Shown here: piece after piece, positions 31,576 through 40,738 of the stretch
Layout of the letters: the number at the start of each line of letters is the position of its first letter
Numbering within the stretch: the stretch's first letter is position 1
Assembly (NCBI GenBank): GCA_030834895.1
Contig: JAUQXA010000053.1
Location: 1-64,000 of the forward strand
DNA length: 64,000 bases
Origin: Anaerolineales bacterium
GTDB taxonomy: Bacteria; Chloroflexota; Anaerolineae; Anaerolineales; Villigracilaceae
Direction of reading: 5' to 3'
Translations under genes and position numbers: made by a program
Notes under the pieces: model-generated
Databases searched by the model: none
What the model was told of the DNA's origin: nothing
The model's input: only the letters and a program-made list of their open reading frames with translations

Positions 31576-33636
31576 ATGAAATTGTTACAATTTTTGTTTC
31601 GAGTGGGTATCAGTCTGTTCATTGCATTTATCGCCAGTTTTTCCTCGGCGGTGATTTTCTTTAATTACTCGGGGTACGAGAACCTTTCTGATCGCATCTT
31701 TCTGGTGACGGTTCCCACGCTGGCAATTGGATTCCTCCTGTTTGACGCCTTTCCCCGGCTTTGGGCTTGGCTGACACAAAGGCAGATTACCGTCCTGATT
31801 ATATTTGGTATATTGGCCGCGTTTGCCGCAGTGGAGTTTATACTGCCTCACGCCATTTCACGTGTGTACTACCTCGGCATGGGAGCGGTTGCCGTTGTGT
31901 TATTTGGATTCATGCTGCCTACCGTACCTGCCGTAGAGCGACTCCGCTCGACCCATTCCATGTGGCATTATTTCCTCGGCTTTTTGCTGGGACTTTTTCC
32001 CGCCTACGCCTCCATCAGTTTTTTGGCGGGCGTATTTACAGATAGGTTTGGCGTCATCACCTTTACGCTGGCATCCACCCTCGCGGGCAGCGTTATTGGA
32101 TATTACCTTGTCCGCCGCGCATCGCAATCGCTCTGTGACGGATTTCTGCGCAACCCCGTCAATCTGATCCTCACCCTTTCGCTGCCCATTTTCCTGGTTG
32201 GAATGACCTACGGCGCAATGCAATATCCCGCGATGTTCTCGCGGTCATTCGTTCAAATGCCTGTTGAATGGTTTGGTATGTACTTTGCAAGCGGTGCGGT
32301 CGGAGGCGCATGGGGGCTTCTGGCGCTCGAACAAATTGAAGCACGCGGTTATGACCGGTGGTTTGAACAGACCAAACTTTTTTCCTTTATCAAAGACAAC
32401 CTGCCGGGCATTTATGCGGGTTCGTTATTTTTCTTCATCAATCTGATCGTCGCGCGCGCGCTCAACCACCCGACATACAGCATCAACAGCCTCATTTTCG
32501 AAGCGGATGCTGGACCTTGGATGTCCATCCTCGGTTACCCCGAAGGTCATGATGTAAATCGCGCCGTGCATCCGCTGGTGCTGATTACCCTGCGCCCGCT
32601 GACCAGTTTTGTGCGCCTCTTCCTGGCGGACAAATGGTTCTTCGCGCCGATGATTGTTGTTGCGGCCATGAATGGACTGTCCGTGCTGTTGGGCTGGCTA
32701 TTCGTCAAACGCGCCACGCAAAAAGATTCATACGCCTTTGCCTTTGCCCTCATGCTTGGCTCGACCGCCGCGCATCTGCTCTTTGGTTCGCTGACCGAGA
32801 CTTATGTTTTTGGCATGATCTCGCTCATCCTGTTTGTCTTTCTCGTCCAGGCGGATGAAAAAAGATTCTCGGTAATCGTTCCCGCCGGGCTGCTTGTCTT
32901 TGGCGTCACAGTTACCAATATTGCACAAAGCATGATCCTCCTGTTCTTCAAAAAGACCTTCAGCTTCTGGCGGCTGGTCTATTATGGCGTGATCGTCCTC
33001 ACCATCAGCGTTGCGTTGACTGCCCTGGTCAGCGTGCTTTACCCGGGCAACCAGACCTTTTTCTTTGTCCCGGCCGACCTGGCCTTTGAAGGACGTTTTT
33101 CCAAACCCATTTACGAGGGACCAATGGAGCGGATCGTCGAAAGGGTTGGCGTGGTGGGCAGGACCATTTTCCTTTACGGTGTTGTTGCCCCGACGCCCAT
33201 GGAAAGCATTGCCCGCAAAAACACCGCCCCCATCACGGAATTCGAGACTTTCAACTACCGTTCACACGAAATGGCATGGTACAACGGCGCCGCCTATGTG
33301 CCGCTTGCTCTCTGGCTGGTTTTACTAGCAGGCGCATTTTTTTACTTTTTCAAAAACCTGCGTTCATCGAGTCATACTCCGCTTATGCTGGGTTTGCTGG
33401 CATGTATAGCCTTCAATTACCTGCTTCACATGAACTACGGTACGGAGCTTTTCCTCTATTCCACCTTTTGGACCTACCTGCTGATTTTCTTCGTGGCGCT
33501 TGCCCTCGTTGACCTTACTGGACGCCGTTGGTTCGAGATTGTTCTGGCTGCCTTCACATTGATGTTGATGATCAACAACGGCTGGTTCATCCTCGTCATC
33601 CTGCGCGGGCTGGACCCCTACCTCTCCGCAGCCTGA
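31576..33636 (+). CDS. GT-C-like polytopic membrane protein 1 of 3
   Basis: A 686-residue protein with about 16-18 helices and an extra N-terminal block of about six helices not present in its two neighbours. The shared part contains an acidic outer loop (INSLIFEADAGPW, about 295-307), the pattern HPLVLITLRPL (about 332-342), FGSLTETYVFG, FGVTVTNIAQS and, near the end, NYLLHMNYGTELFLYSTFWTYL. A DxD/ED in the first large outer loop plus a helix-rich frame is typical of GT-C glycosyltransferases using lipid-linked sugars. That assignment is by architecture. Ribosome site CAGGAG is present. It is first of three tandem relatives. Confidence 0.6.
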   Translation: MKLLQFLFRVGISLFIAFIASFSSAVIFFNYSGYENLSDRIFLVTVPTLAIGFLLFDAFPRLWAWLTQRQITVLIIFGILAAFAAVEFILPHAISRVYYLGMGAVAVVLFGFMLPTVPAVERLRSTHSMWHYFLGFLLGLFPAYASISFLAGVFTDRFGVITFTLASTLAGSVIGYYLVRRASQSLCDGFLRNPVNLILTLSLPIFLVGMTYGAMQYPAMFSRSFVQMPVEWFGMYFASGAVGGAWGLLALEQIEARGYDRWFEQTKLFSFIKDNLPGIYAGSLFFFINLIVARALNHPTYSINSLIFEADAGPWMSILGYPEGHDVNRAVHPLVLITLRPLTSFVRLFLADKWFFAPMIVVAAMNGLSVLLGWLFVKRATQKDSYAFAFALMLGSTAAHLLFGSLTETYVFGMISLILFVFLVQADEKRFSVIVPAGLLVFGVTVTNIAQSMILLFFKKTFSFWRLVYYGVIVLTISVALTALVSVLYPGNQTFFFVPADLAFEGRFSKPIYEGPMERIVERVGVVGRTIFLYGVVAPTPMESIARKNTAPITEFETFNYRSHEMAWYNGAAYVPLALWLVLLAGAFFYFFKNLRSSSHTPLMLGLLACIAFNYLLHMNYGTELFLYSTFWTYLLIFFVALALVDLTGRRWFEIVLAAFTLMLMINNGWFILVILRGLDPYLSAA

Positions 33637-33649
33637 TCCCTGCTCAAAA

Positions 33650-35152
33650 ATGAATTCAACCCTTCGATTTTTCCTGTCCATCCTGCTCGCGCTGGTTGTT
33701 TCCTTGGCGTTCAATTACTTTTTCCTTGACCTGTTCGAACGCTCCTCCACTGACCAGATTTTGCTCATGGCGTTTTCCGCCGTTGCATTGGGATATTTGA
33801 TTTTTTCGGCCTGGGGAAACATCCCGTTCAAATTGAGTTTGCCCCGATTCGACTGGGGTTCAATCTCCTCTCTACTACGTGAACATGCGCCCGGCATCGT
33901 ACTGGCAATTCTCTTCTTCGCCATCTACACCTGGTTTGGATTGCAGATCAACTTCGCGGACAGCGACACCACCGACAACTTCCTCGAAGCCGACAACTAT
34001 CCGTGGATGAACCGTATCGCCGCCCCGAATGGATACCAGTTCGAAATGCGCGGACCGCATCCATTCGCCTATTTCATCCTGCGTCCCTTTGGACTACTGC
34101 TCAACTCGTTCACCTCAAGCCCGTGGCTTTCGGCAATTCTGCTGAATACCTTTGTGGGGGCCCTGTGTGTTTTCATGGCCTGGGTTTTCATCAAACGTCA
34201 GTCACAGAATTCCACTTATGCTTTATTGATCGCCGCGTTGCTGGGGTTAAGTACGTCGCATTTCTTCTTCGGCGCGGTGATCGAATCCTATATCTTCTCC
34301 GCTGCCGCTTTGATCGGCTTTGTGCTGACGCTTCAAAAAAGCGAAGGAAATCTATTTGCGCCCGTGACGATGAGTGTCGTCACCTTCGGCATTACCCTCA
34401 CGAATTTTGCCCAGAATTTCATCGGCTTTGTTGTAAATCAACTTTCAGGTCTTTCTCGAAAAACCTTTCGAGATTTTCTGGTGAAGATTTTCCAATTCGC
34501 CGCCCTGGTGCTTTCATTGGGAATCGTCATCAGCGTCATCCATGCCGCGTGGTATCCGTCCAGCAGGCTATTCTTTCAGTTGTCAGATGCTCAGATCGAA
34601 GGGGATTTTTCCCTTTCCGTCTTTCAGGAACCGCAATGGAAAATTACCGGGCGGATCATCCTCCTTATCCGTACGATTTTGTTGTACACCGTGATTGCGC
34701 CAAAGCCCTTTGTTTTTGGTCAGGAAGTAGGCGCCTGGTTGCCGTATTTCAATTTTTTTAAACTCACGCCGCAAACTTATGCCTATAGTTCCTACAACGG
34801 ATTGGGTAATGTTCTTGTCTTTGCATGGGCCATCCTGCTGTTTATGTCAGGTGTATTCTTTTTATGGAACCTCCTCCGAACCCGCAAAATTGACCTCACC
34901 CTCGCCTTTGCCCTTAGCCTGCTATTCAACTTTTTTTTGCATCTCAGCTATGGCTTCGAGACCTTCCTTTATTCACCCGATTGGGCATACGCATTGATCT
35001 TTTTCGTGGGGCTTTCCCTCGCACCGTTGGCAAAAAATCGCCTATTTCAAGGTGCGTTGCTTGTCTTCCTTGTTTTGCTTGCCTATAATCAGGTTTACTT
35101 CTTCCAGTTTATCCTTGATACGATTGCGCCGTTTTATGGGCGGGGCGGTTGA
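33650..35152 (+). CDS. GT-C-like polytopic membrane protein 2 of 3
   Basis: A 500-residue relative of the protein before it, 13 nt downstream. It starts with two to three helices, then the acidic loop (DSDTTDNFLEADNYPW, about 104-119), HPFAYFILRPFGLL, VESYIF-type FGAVIESYIFS, FGITLTNFAQNF and LHLSYGFETFLYSPDWAYAL. The aligned motifs are the same as in copies 1 and 3 and in the same order, so this is a true tandem duplication, though diverged. Its stop overlaps the start of copy 3 (TGATG). Confidence 0.6.
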   Translation: MNSTLRFFLSILLALVVSLAFNYFFLDLFERSSTDQILLMAFSAVALGYLIFSAWGNIPFKLSLPRFDWGSISSLLREHAPGIVLAILFFAIYTWFGLQINFADSDTTDNFLEADNYPWMNRIAAPNGYQFEMRGPHPFAYFILRPFGLLLNSFTSSPWLSAILLNTFVGALCVFMAWVFIKRQSQNSTYALLIAALLGLSTSHFFFGAVIESYIFSAAALIGFVLTLQKSEGNLFAPVTMSVVTFGITLTNFAQNFIGFVVNQLSGLSRKTFRDFLVKIFQFAALVLSLGIVISVIHAAWYPSSRLFFQLSDAQIEGDFSLSVFQEPQWKITGRIILLIRTILLYTVIAPKPFVFGQEVGAWLPYFNFFKLTPQTYAYSSYNGLGNVLVFAWAILLFMSGVFFLWNLLRTRKIDLTLAFALSLLFNFFLHLSYGFETFLYSPDWAYALIFFVGLSLAPLAKNRLFQGALLVFLVLLAYNQVYFFQFILDTIAPFYGRGG

Positions 35153-36792
35153 TGCTCAAGTTTTTTAATTTCCGCATGTTTATCGCATGGGCACTGTCCA
35201 TACCGGCCGTGTTCCTTGCCATTGGCTTTCTCGATAATTTTTATGCTACTTTTTTCGAAGTAATCGTTCTGACGCTTTTGATCCAGCTTGTAGCAGGATC
35301 GTTGATCTATCGTCTGCTAGGAAAGGCAAAGCGCCTGCGAATTGACCAGCCCCTTGACCTGCTCCTCGCCCTCGTTCTTTTTCTCACTTTGACCGTCTTT
35401 ATTTTAAGTATGTTTGGAATGGCAAGACAGTTTCCGCGCTTATTTGACAAGGAATATTTCATCCTGAACAATGGACTGACAATTCCGTTCATTCTGGGTA
35501 ATCTGTTGTCCATACCATGCCTTGCCTGGGGACGAAAGATTGTCAAAACACGGGATGTCAAATCCAGCCGTGCCTATCGTTTAATGAACGACACAGTTAC
35601 AGGCATATTATTGGCGGGTTTCTTCTTTATTGTTTACCTGATGCTTGTATCAATCTTCAATCAGCCTGCCTTCGATGTGGATGACATTTTCTTCGACTCG
35701 GATGGCTTGCTCTGGCGGATGCGTTTCACCACCGATACCTATCGCGATTATTACTGGCGTTCAGTGCATCCATTTGTATTGCTCATCATCCGCCCGTTGG
35801 TTTGGCTGACCTCCCTTCTGCTGAAAGGGGATAAACTTTACGCGGCGTTTGTACTGGTCGCTTTTGCGGGTGCTCTTTGTGTGTTCCTGGCATGGTATTT
35901 TGTCAAACATACTACAGGCAATTCAATGTATGCCCTGCTCATTGCCTCCCTGCTGGGAGCGTCCGCAGCGCATCTGGTCTTTGGCTCGCTGATCGAGACT
36001 TATATCTTTCTCGCCGCAATCATGCTGGTTTTCCTTGCCCTGCTTCTCAAAGACAAACCCTTGATTTCCCTCGTGGTGACTGGGTTGCTTTCATTTGGAA
36101 TCACCATTACCAATTTTGCCCAGACAGCGATTGCGTTTATCCTTGTAAAGCGCGATTTCAAACAATGGCTTAAATACGGACTCATCGTCGGCGCATTGGT
36201 CATTCCAATGGCTTTGCTTAATAACCTGGTCTATCCTGATTCGCAACCCTATTTCTTTATTCCGACCAACCTGACCGTCGAAACGGATAATACTTTTTCT
36301 CCTTCAATCGCGCGTGGCGGAGCAATCTTGCGCGTAATGTTCCTGCATAGCATCGTCGCACCTGACCCGTTGATTCTCGAAGAGGAAATCCCATTCCTAA
36401 AGGTATGGATTTTCAAGGCCAGCCCAATGCGGCTGAGCGAATACAACACAATATTTGGCACAACACTGGCGCTTGTCTGGCTCGGTTTACTACTTGTTGG
36501 CGGCGTATTCTTCCTGAAAAATCTAAAAAAACAGGACAACCGATTCACGTTTGCCTTCATCCTGATCCTGGTTTTCAACTTTATCCTTCATCTGCGTTAT
36601 GGCAAGGACATCTTCCTCTATTCCACCAACTGGACGTATGCCCTTGTCCTTTTTCTCGGCCTGGCGTGGAGGGAACTCGCAGATAAAAGGTGGTTTCAAA
36701 TTATCCTGCTCGTTTTCCTCGCCCTCCTGCTCGCGAACAATTCCCGCCTGATATTGACCATGTTGAATACGTCGGCGCTACATCTTAAATGA
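35152..36792 (+). CDS. GT-C-like polytopic membrane protein 3 of 3
   Basis: A 546-residue third copy whose ATG shares a base with the stop of copy 2. It has the outer acidic loop FDVDDIFFDSDGLLW (about 178-192), HPFVLLIIRPLVWL, FGSLIETYIFL, FGITITNFAQT and LHLRYGKDIFLYSTNWTYALV. DDIFFDSD is the cleanest DxD-like site of the three. Membrane helix pattern agrees with the other copies. A TTG codon directly upstream could also be used. Substrate unknown; involvement in envelope-glycan synthesis is inference. Confidence 0.6.
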   Translation: MLKFFNFRMFIAWALSIPAVFLAIGFLDNFYATFFEVIVLTLLIQLVAGSLIYRLLGKAKRLRIDQPLDLLLALVLFLTLTVFILSMFGMARQFPRLFDKEYFILNNGLTIPFILGNLLSIPCLAWGRKIVKTRDVKSSRAYRLMNDTVTGILLAGFFFIVYLMLVSIFNQPAFDVDDIFFDSDGLLWRMRFTTDTYRDYYWRSVHPFVLLIIRPLVWLTSLLLKGDKLYAAFVLVAFAGALCVFLAWYFVKHTTGNSMYALLIASLLGASAAHLVFGSLIETYIFLAAIMLVFLALLLKDKPLISLVVTGLLSFGITITNFAQTAIAFILVKRDFKQWLKYGLIVGALVIPMALLNNLVYPDSQPYFFIPTNLTVETDNTFSPSIARGGAILRVMFLHSIVAPDPLILEEEIPFLKVWIFKASPMRLSEYNTIFGTTLALVWLGLLLVGGVFFLKNLKKQDNRFTFAFILILVFNFILHLRYGKDIFLYSTNWTYALVLFLGLAWRELADKRWFQIILLVFLALLLANNSRLILTMLNTSALHLK

Positions 36793-36858
36793 TCATTGAG
36801 CCGGCTTGCAGGAGGGCAAATAGCCAGTGGACACCATTCAAAACTGTCAATTCCGAAA

Positions 36859-36889
36859 TTGTTATGAAAATTCATAGTTGGGTTAAAAT
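36859..36889 (+). promoter_or_regulatory. putative promoter of the binding-protein locus
   Basis: TTGTTA (36859-36864) and TAAAAT (36884-36889) are separated by 19 bases, 68 nt upstream of ATG 36957. Confidence 0.4.
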
Positions 36890-36956
36890 AATTTGACCAA
36901 TGCCCTACCTGCCAGTCCCGACGGCGGGTACCAACCATCCCTGAGAAGAGGCATGT

Positions 36957-38240
36957 ATGTTCAAAAATCGCAATGGCAAATCCAAAGTTTTGACAATGCT
37001 TTTTATCGTCATTTTTTTACTGACGGCCTGTTCCGCGCGGCGCGCGCAGGTGGATTTTGTTTTCATGCGCACCAGCGATTTTACCGAACCTTACTGGCAG
37101 GGTGTGATTCAGGATTTTGAAGCTCAGAACCCGGACATCCAGGTTAACCTTTATATTTTCACCTGGGATGAAGGCCAGCAAAAAATAGCCGACATGGTGG
37201 CGCAAGGCAAGCCGCCAACATTAGCGCGTGTGGCAACCCGCTGGATTCCCGAATATGTGGCGGCGGGATTGCTCGAACCGGTGGATGCCTATATGAGCGC
37301 AGAATTCCGCTCACAGTTCATACCCCTGCTTATCAACGAAGGTTCCCAATACGAAGGCAGAACTTTTGGGTTGCCAATCACCGTCTCTTCACGCGCGCTG
37401 TACTACAATAAGGCGCTGTTCAAACAGGCGGGCTTGACCACGTCACCCGAAAACTGGACTGAGTTGAAAAATGCCGCCACGGCAATTCACGCGCTGGGCC
37501 CGGGCAAATATGGCTTTGGTATTCAGGCTATTCAAGGCAAGCAGCCGGAAGCGTCCACGTATTTCTATTACTTCCTGTGGGGAAATGGGGGCAACATATT
37601 GACTGCGGATGGAACCCGCGCAGCATTCAACGGTCCTGAAGGCGTGGAGGCGTTAACATTCCTAAAGGACATGATCGACAGCGGTTTAACCCAGCCCAAT
37701 CCCACTGTAAGTCCAACCGAGTTTCCGCGAAAGGACATGGAGACTGCCTTCGTGGAAGGGAAGCTGGCAATGGTCATCACTGGTCCGTGGCTGGCGGCCC
37801 GGCTGGCAAAGGAAGCTCCAGACCTGGAGTATGGACTATCCGCCATCCCCTACCAGACCACTCCCACCACGCTTGCCGCCCAAGATACCCTCATTCTGTT
37901 CAAGCAGGCTGCCAACAAGGAAGCCGCCTGGAAGTTCGTGGAATTTTTGTACGCCGATGACTATCGCTTGAAATACGCCCTGGGTGACGGGGTACTGCCG
38001 GAAAAAATATCGGTTGCCGAAAACAGCCAGATTGCAAACAACCCCGCCTACAGTTTCTTCATGGAAAAACTCCCAACGGGAAAGTTCGAGCCGTTGAACG
38101 TCAGAAGCGCGGAGATTTCAACAGTGGTGGCGGAAGCGCTGCGATCCGCCTATCTCGGTCAGGCATCCCCTGAAGAAGCGCTCAATAATGCTGCTGCTCA
38201 AGTGCTGCAGATGCTTTCGTATTCCGCCACCTCCTGGTAA
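36957..38240 (+). CDS. extracellular solute-binding lipoprotein, sugar type (SBP_bac_1)
   Basis: A 427-residue lipoprotein: lipobox LLTAC with Cys25, then a maltose-binding-like fold. Family signs are FWDEGQQ-like IFTWDEGQQKIADMVAQGKPPTL, GLPITVSSRALYYNKALFKQAGL (about 140-162), FYYFLWGNGGNIL, AFVEGKLAMVITGPW and AAWKFVEFL. It should bind a sugar or oligosaccharide outside the membrane. There is no permease or ATPase gene nearby. Instead it is followed 2 nt later by a methyltransferase and then by a Cache-HAMP receptor, so a sensing role is plausible rather than uptake. Confidence 0.88.
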   Translation: MFKNRNGKSKVLTMLFIVIFLLTACSARRAQVDFVFMRTSDFTEPYWQGVIQDFEAQNPDIQVNLYIFTWDEGQQKIADMVAQGKPPTLARVATRWIPEYVAAGLLEPVDAYMSAEFRSQFIPLLINEGSQYEGRTFGLPITVSSRALYYNKALFKQAGLTTSPENWTELKNAATAIHALGPGKYGFGIQAIQGKQPEASTYFYYFLWGNGGNILTADGTRAAFNGPEGVEALTFLKDMIDSGLTQPNPTVSPTEFPRKDMETAFVEGKLAMVITGPWLAARLAKEAPDLEYGLSAIPYQTTPTTLAAQDTLILFKQAANKEAAWKFVEFLYADDYRLKYALGDGVLPEKISVAENSQIANNPAYSFFMEKLPTGKFEPLNVRSAEISTVVAEALRSAYLGQASPEEALNNAAAQVLQMLSYSATSW

Positions 38241-38242
38241 GC

Positions 38243-39037
38243 ATGACTAAAATGTCGCAAATTAACTTGGAGAAATGGCGCCAAGTCTCAAGGAAACATT
38301 TCTCCCAAATTACGCCCTGCTACGATCAGGGCAGGGAGTTCGAAAAGAAAGACCATTGGATCGAAGAGATCGACCGCCATACTTCGATTGGCACAAAGGA
38401 TTGGGTGCTGGACGCCGGCAGCGGCACCGGGCTTTTAGCCATCCAGTTTGCCAGGCAGATTCATGGGCGGGTACTGGGACTGGAGCCATCGTGGGCAATG
38501 CTGCAACAGGCTGTGGACAAGAAGAGGCCTGCTAACTTGTCGTGGACTCAGGGCATATCCGAAACCCTGCCCCTGGCGGATGAAACACTGAAGGCGATCT
38601 TCCTTTCCCAAGTTTGGCATCACCTGGTGGATCAGGAACAGGCTGCGGGTGAGTTCTTCCGCTGTCTCAAACTCGGCGGCGGGTTGTTTATCAAAACCTA
38701 TTCCCATGCGCAAATCCACGAGCGTTGGGACTTGCAATTCATCTTCCCGGAGTTGATGCCGCTGATGCTGAACATCTACCCGGACGCGCCTGACTTCAAA
38801 ACTTTGTTGAAAGATACCGGCTTTAATTCCGTCGAATTTGAATCCACCCAAAGGGAGAACTTTTTGCTCCCATCGCAGTTGTTGACCTTCCTGCGCCAAA
38901 AAGCCTGGTCGATGTTCTCCTTTCTCAGCCCGGATGGTTTTGCGGAAGGAGAAAGCCGCCTGGAGGCACTGGTCGCTTCCGGTGACATCCCGGTCCCGTT
39001 CCCCGAAGTTCACCTGCTGGTAATTGCGCTAAAATAG
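38243..39037 (+). CDS. class I SAM-dependent methyltransferase
   Basis: A 264-residue Rossmann methyltransferase of the UbiE/Methyltransf_11 type. Motif I is VLDAGSGTGLLAIQFA (about 52-67), the acidic end of strand 2 is GLEPSWAML (about 76-84), and post-motif LPLADETLKAIFLSQVWHH (about 108-126) is typical. Substrate cannot be told. Spacing of 2 nt to the binding protein and 20 nt to the receptor gene puts it in the same transcript. It could modify a receptor glutamate like CheR, but no CheR-specific N-terminal domain is present, so this is only a thought. Confidence 0.85.
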   Translation: MTKMSQINLEKWRQVSRKHFSQITPCYDQGREFEKKDHWIEEIDRHTSIGTKDWVLDAGSGTGLLAIQFARQIHGRVLGLEPSWAMLQQAVDKKRPANLSWTQGISETLPLADETLKAIFLSQVWHHLVDQEQAAGEFFRCLKLGGGLFIKTYSHAQIHERWDLQFIFPELMPLMLNIYPDAPDFKTLLKDTGFNSVEFESTQRENFLLPSQLLTFLRQKAWSMFSFLSPDGFAEGESRLEALVASGDIPVPFPEVHLLVIALK

Positions 39038-39057
39038 AAGGCAAGGAGAAAGAATCC

Positions 39058-40662
39058 ATGTTCCGCTGGCTCACCTCTGGCTTACTCTTGCGCATTTTGT
39101 CTGCGCTGTTGATCGTTTCGGTTGTGCCCATTTACGCCATCATCACATTTACGCAGCAAACCTATCAGGATACCCAGACGGAAGTGGTGACCCAAAGCCA
39201 GCAGGCTCTGGATGAGAAAGCCATCCAGGGGCTCGAAGCGCGCGCCATCGTATTGGCAAACTCCGTAGCGGACTTTTTGGGCAAGCGCGAAGATGACCTG
39301 CGATTTTTGGCATCCCAAACGCCGGACGCGCAAACCTACATGAACTTTGGCACGGCTCAAAGTGGGGATCTGTGGACCATTACCAGCGGCGGAGTCGCAA
39401 GGCGTTTCAAAATGCCAATTTACCGCGAAATTGCATTTGTGGACCTGAGCGGGCAGGAGCAGATCAAAGTCAGTAATGAATGTAAGGAATATCCTTTTAC
39501 GTGCGGCATGGTGGAGGACAATCAAGTAAAAGATGTCAGCCGGGTCACAAACACCCTCTACAAAAGCGAAACCTATTTTTATGAAAGCAAAAAACTGAAG
39601 GACGGCGAGATTTACGTTGGCTCCCCCATTGGCTTCCGCCTTCCCCCTGAAGTTGCCTATGCCAGCGCACAGTATCGTCCAGGTGAACGCTATCGCGGTA
39701 TTTTGCGCATGACGGCCCCGGTCTTCGAGAACGGCAAGCGTATCGGCACGCTCGTCATGGCGGTCGAGATGCTGCACCTGATGGAATTTACCGCCCATGT
39801 TGCCCCTTCCAACCCGCTGCCACAAGCAGAGATCGATGCCCGTGAAGCCGACTTTTCGTACATGATCAACCCGGTAGGCTGGGCGATCAGCCATCCGCGT
39901 CACTTCAACATTTACGGCGTGGATGAAAACGGAAAGCCTGTGAAGGGCATCAGCGAGGAGGATAAGGATCAGGCCGATAATCTTTTCCGTCCGGGCAACC
40001 TCAGTCAGATGGGCTTCATCGATCCTGCCTTCCCAAAACTTGTTCTTCAAAACCAACAGGGGAAAAATGGCACGTTATGGACAAGGGAAAATCAACGCGC
40101 GCTGATCTATGCCACCATCCCATACAAAGGCGGGCAATATAGTACTGCCGCCGGTTTTGGGTTGGTCATCCTCAGCACCGACGGCGGACGCCTGCATGTG
40201 GATGCCGAAGTGTTGAGCAAGCAATTCGACAACAAACTGGAAGATCTGAGCAAGTTCTCCTACCAATTGATCACCGTGACTCTCGTGGCTGTGTTGTTCC
40301 TGGCTGTGCTGCTGGCGCGGACAATTGTCTCGCCCATCCTGCGCCTGACCAGCCTTGCCCGCTGGATCGAAGCGGGTCAATGGCAAAAGGTGGATACGAC
40401 CACTCTGGACAAGGTCGGCGGCGGGGCTGAAGTGGGACAACTGGCGCGGGTGTTCGCATCCATGACCAAGCAGGTGTACGTGCGCGAGACCGAACTTCGC
40501 AAACAGGTGGAAGGTTTGAAGATTGTCATTGACGAGACCAGACGCAAGAAGGCGGTCGAGGAAATTACCGAGAGTGAGTTCTTCCAGAGCCTGACCGAAC
40601 GCGCCGCAAAGATCCGCCAGAAGCAACGGTCGTCCCGAACACCGGACACAGACAAAAAATAA
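39058..40662 (+). CDS. Cache-HAMP transmembrane receptor without output domain
   Basis: A 534-residue protein with a good ribosome site (CAAGGAG). Helix 1 is residues about 9-30, then a large outer domain of about 370 residues with the look of a double Cache domain (long N-terminal helix, ERYRGILRMTAPVFENGKRIGTLVMAVEM). Helix 2 is about 402-423, then HAMP (424-475) and a helix (475-500). Nothing follows except a 30-residue tail with TESEFFQSLTERAAKIR (504-520). No kinase, MCP, GGDEF or phosphatase is attached. The tail motif may dock a separate partner. Upstream lipoprotein may be the ligand carrier. Confidence 0.8.
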   Translation: MFRWLTSGLLLRILSALLIVSVVPIYAIITFTQQTYQDTQTEVVTQSQQALDEKAIQGLEARAIVLANSVADFLGKREDDLRFLASQTPDAQTYMNFGTAQSGDLWTITSGGVARRFKMPIYREIAFVDLSGQEQIKVSNECKEYPFTCGMVEDNQVKDVSRVTNTLYKSETYFYESKKLKDGEIYVGSPIGFRLPPEVAYASAQYRPGERYRGILRMTAPVFENGKRIGTLVMAVEMLHLMEFTAHVAPSNPLPQAEIDAREADFSYMINPVGWAISHPRHFNIYGVDENGKPVKGISEEDKDQADNLFRPGNLSQMGFIDPAFPKLVLQNQQGKNGTLWTRENQRALIYATIPYKGGQYSTAAGFGLVILSTDGGRLHVDAEVLSKQFDNKLEDLSKFSYQLITVTLVAVLFLAVLLARTIVSPILRLTSLARWIEAGQWQKVDTTTLDKVGGGAEVGQLARVFASMTKQVYVRETELRKQVEGLKIVIDETRRKKAVEEITESEFFQSLTERAAKIRQKQRSSRTPDTDKK

Positions 40663-40677
40663 GGCATGTCATTTATC

Positions 40678-40718
40678 ATCCCGCAGGGCTTCTCCCAAAC
40701 ACTCTGCGGGATGTTCTT
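40678..40718 (+). terminator. hairpin terminator
   Basis: ATCCCGCAG pairs with CTGCGGGAT, followed by GTTCTTT. It lies between the receptor gene and the large transporter-HEAT gene, so the latter may have partly separate expression. Confidence 0.6.
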
Positions 40719-40738
40719 TATAAGCGAGCAAACGTTTG

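Noticed and set aside
39082..40056. A 324-codon open frame opposite the Cache-HAMP gene
   Set aside because: Antisense shadow of a well-supported gene with a ribosome site; no domain is recognisable in it.
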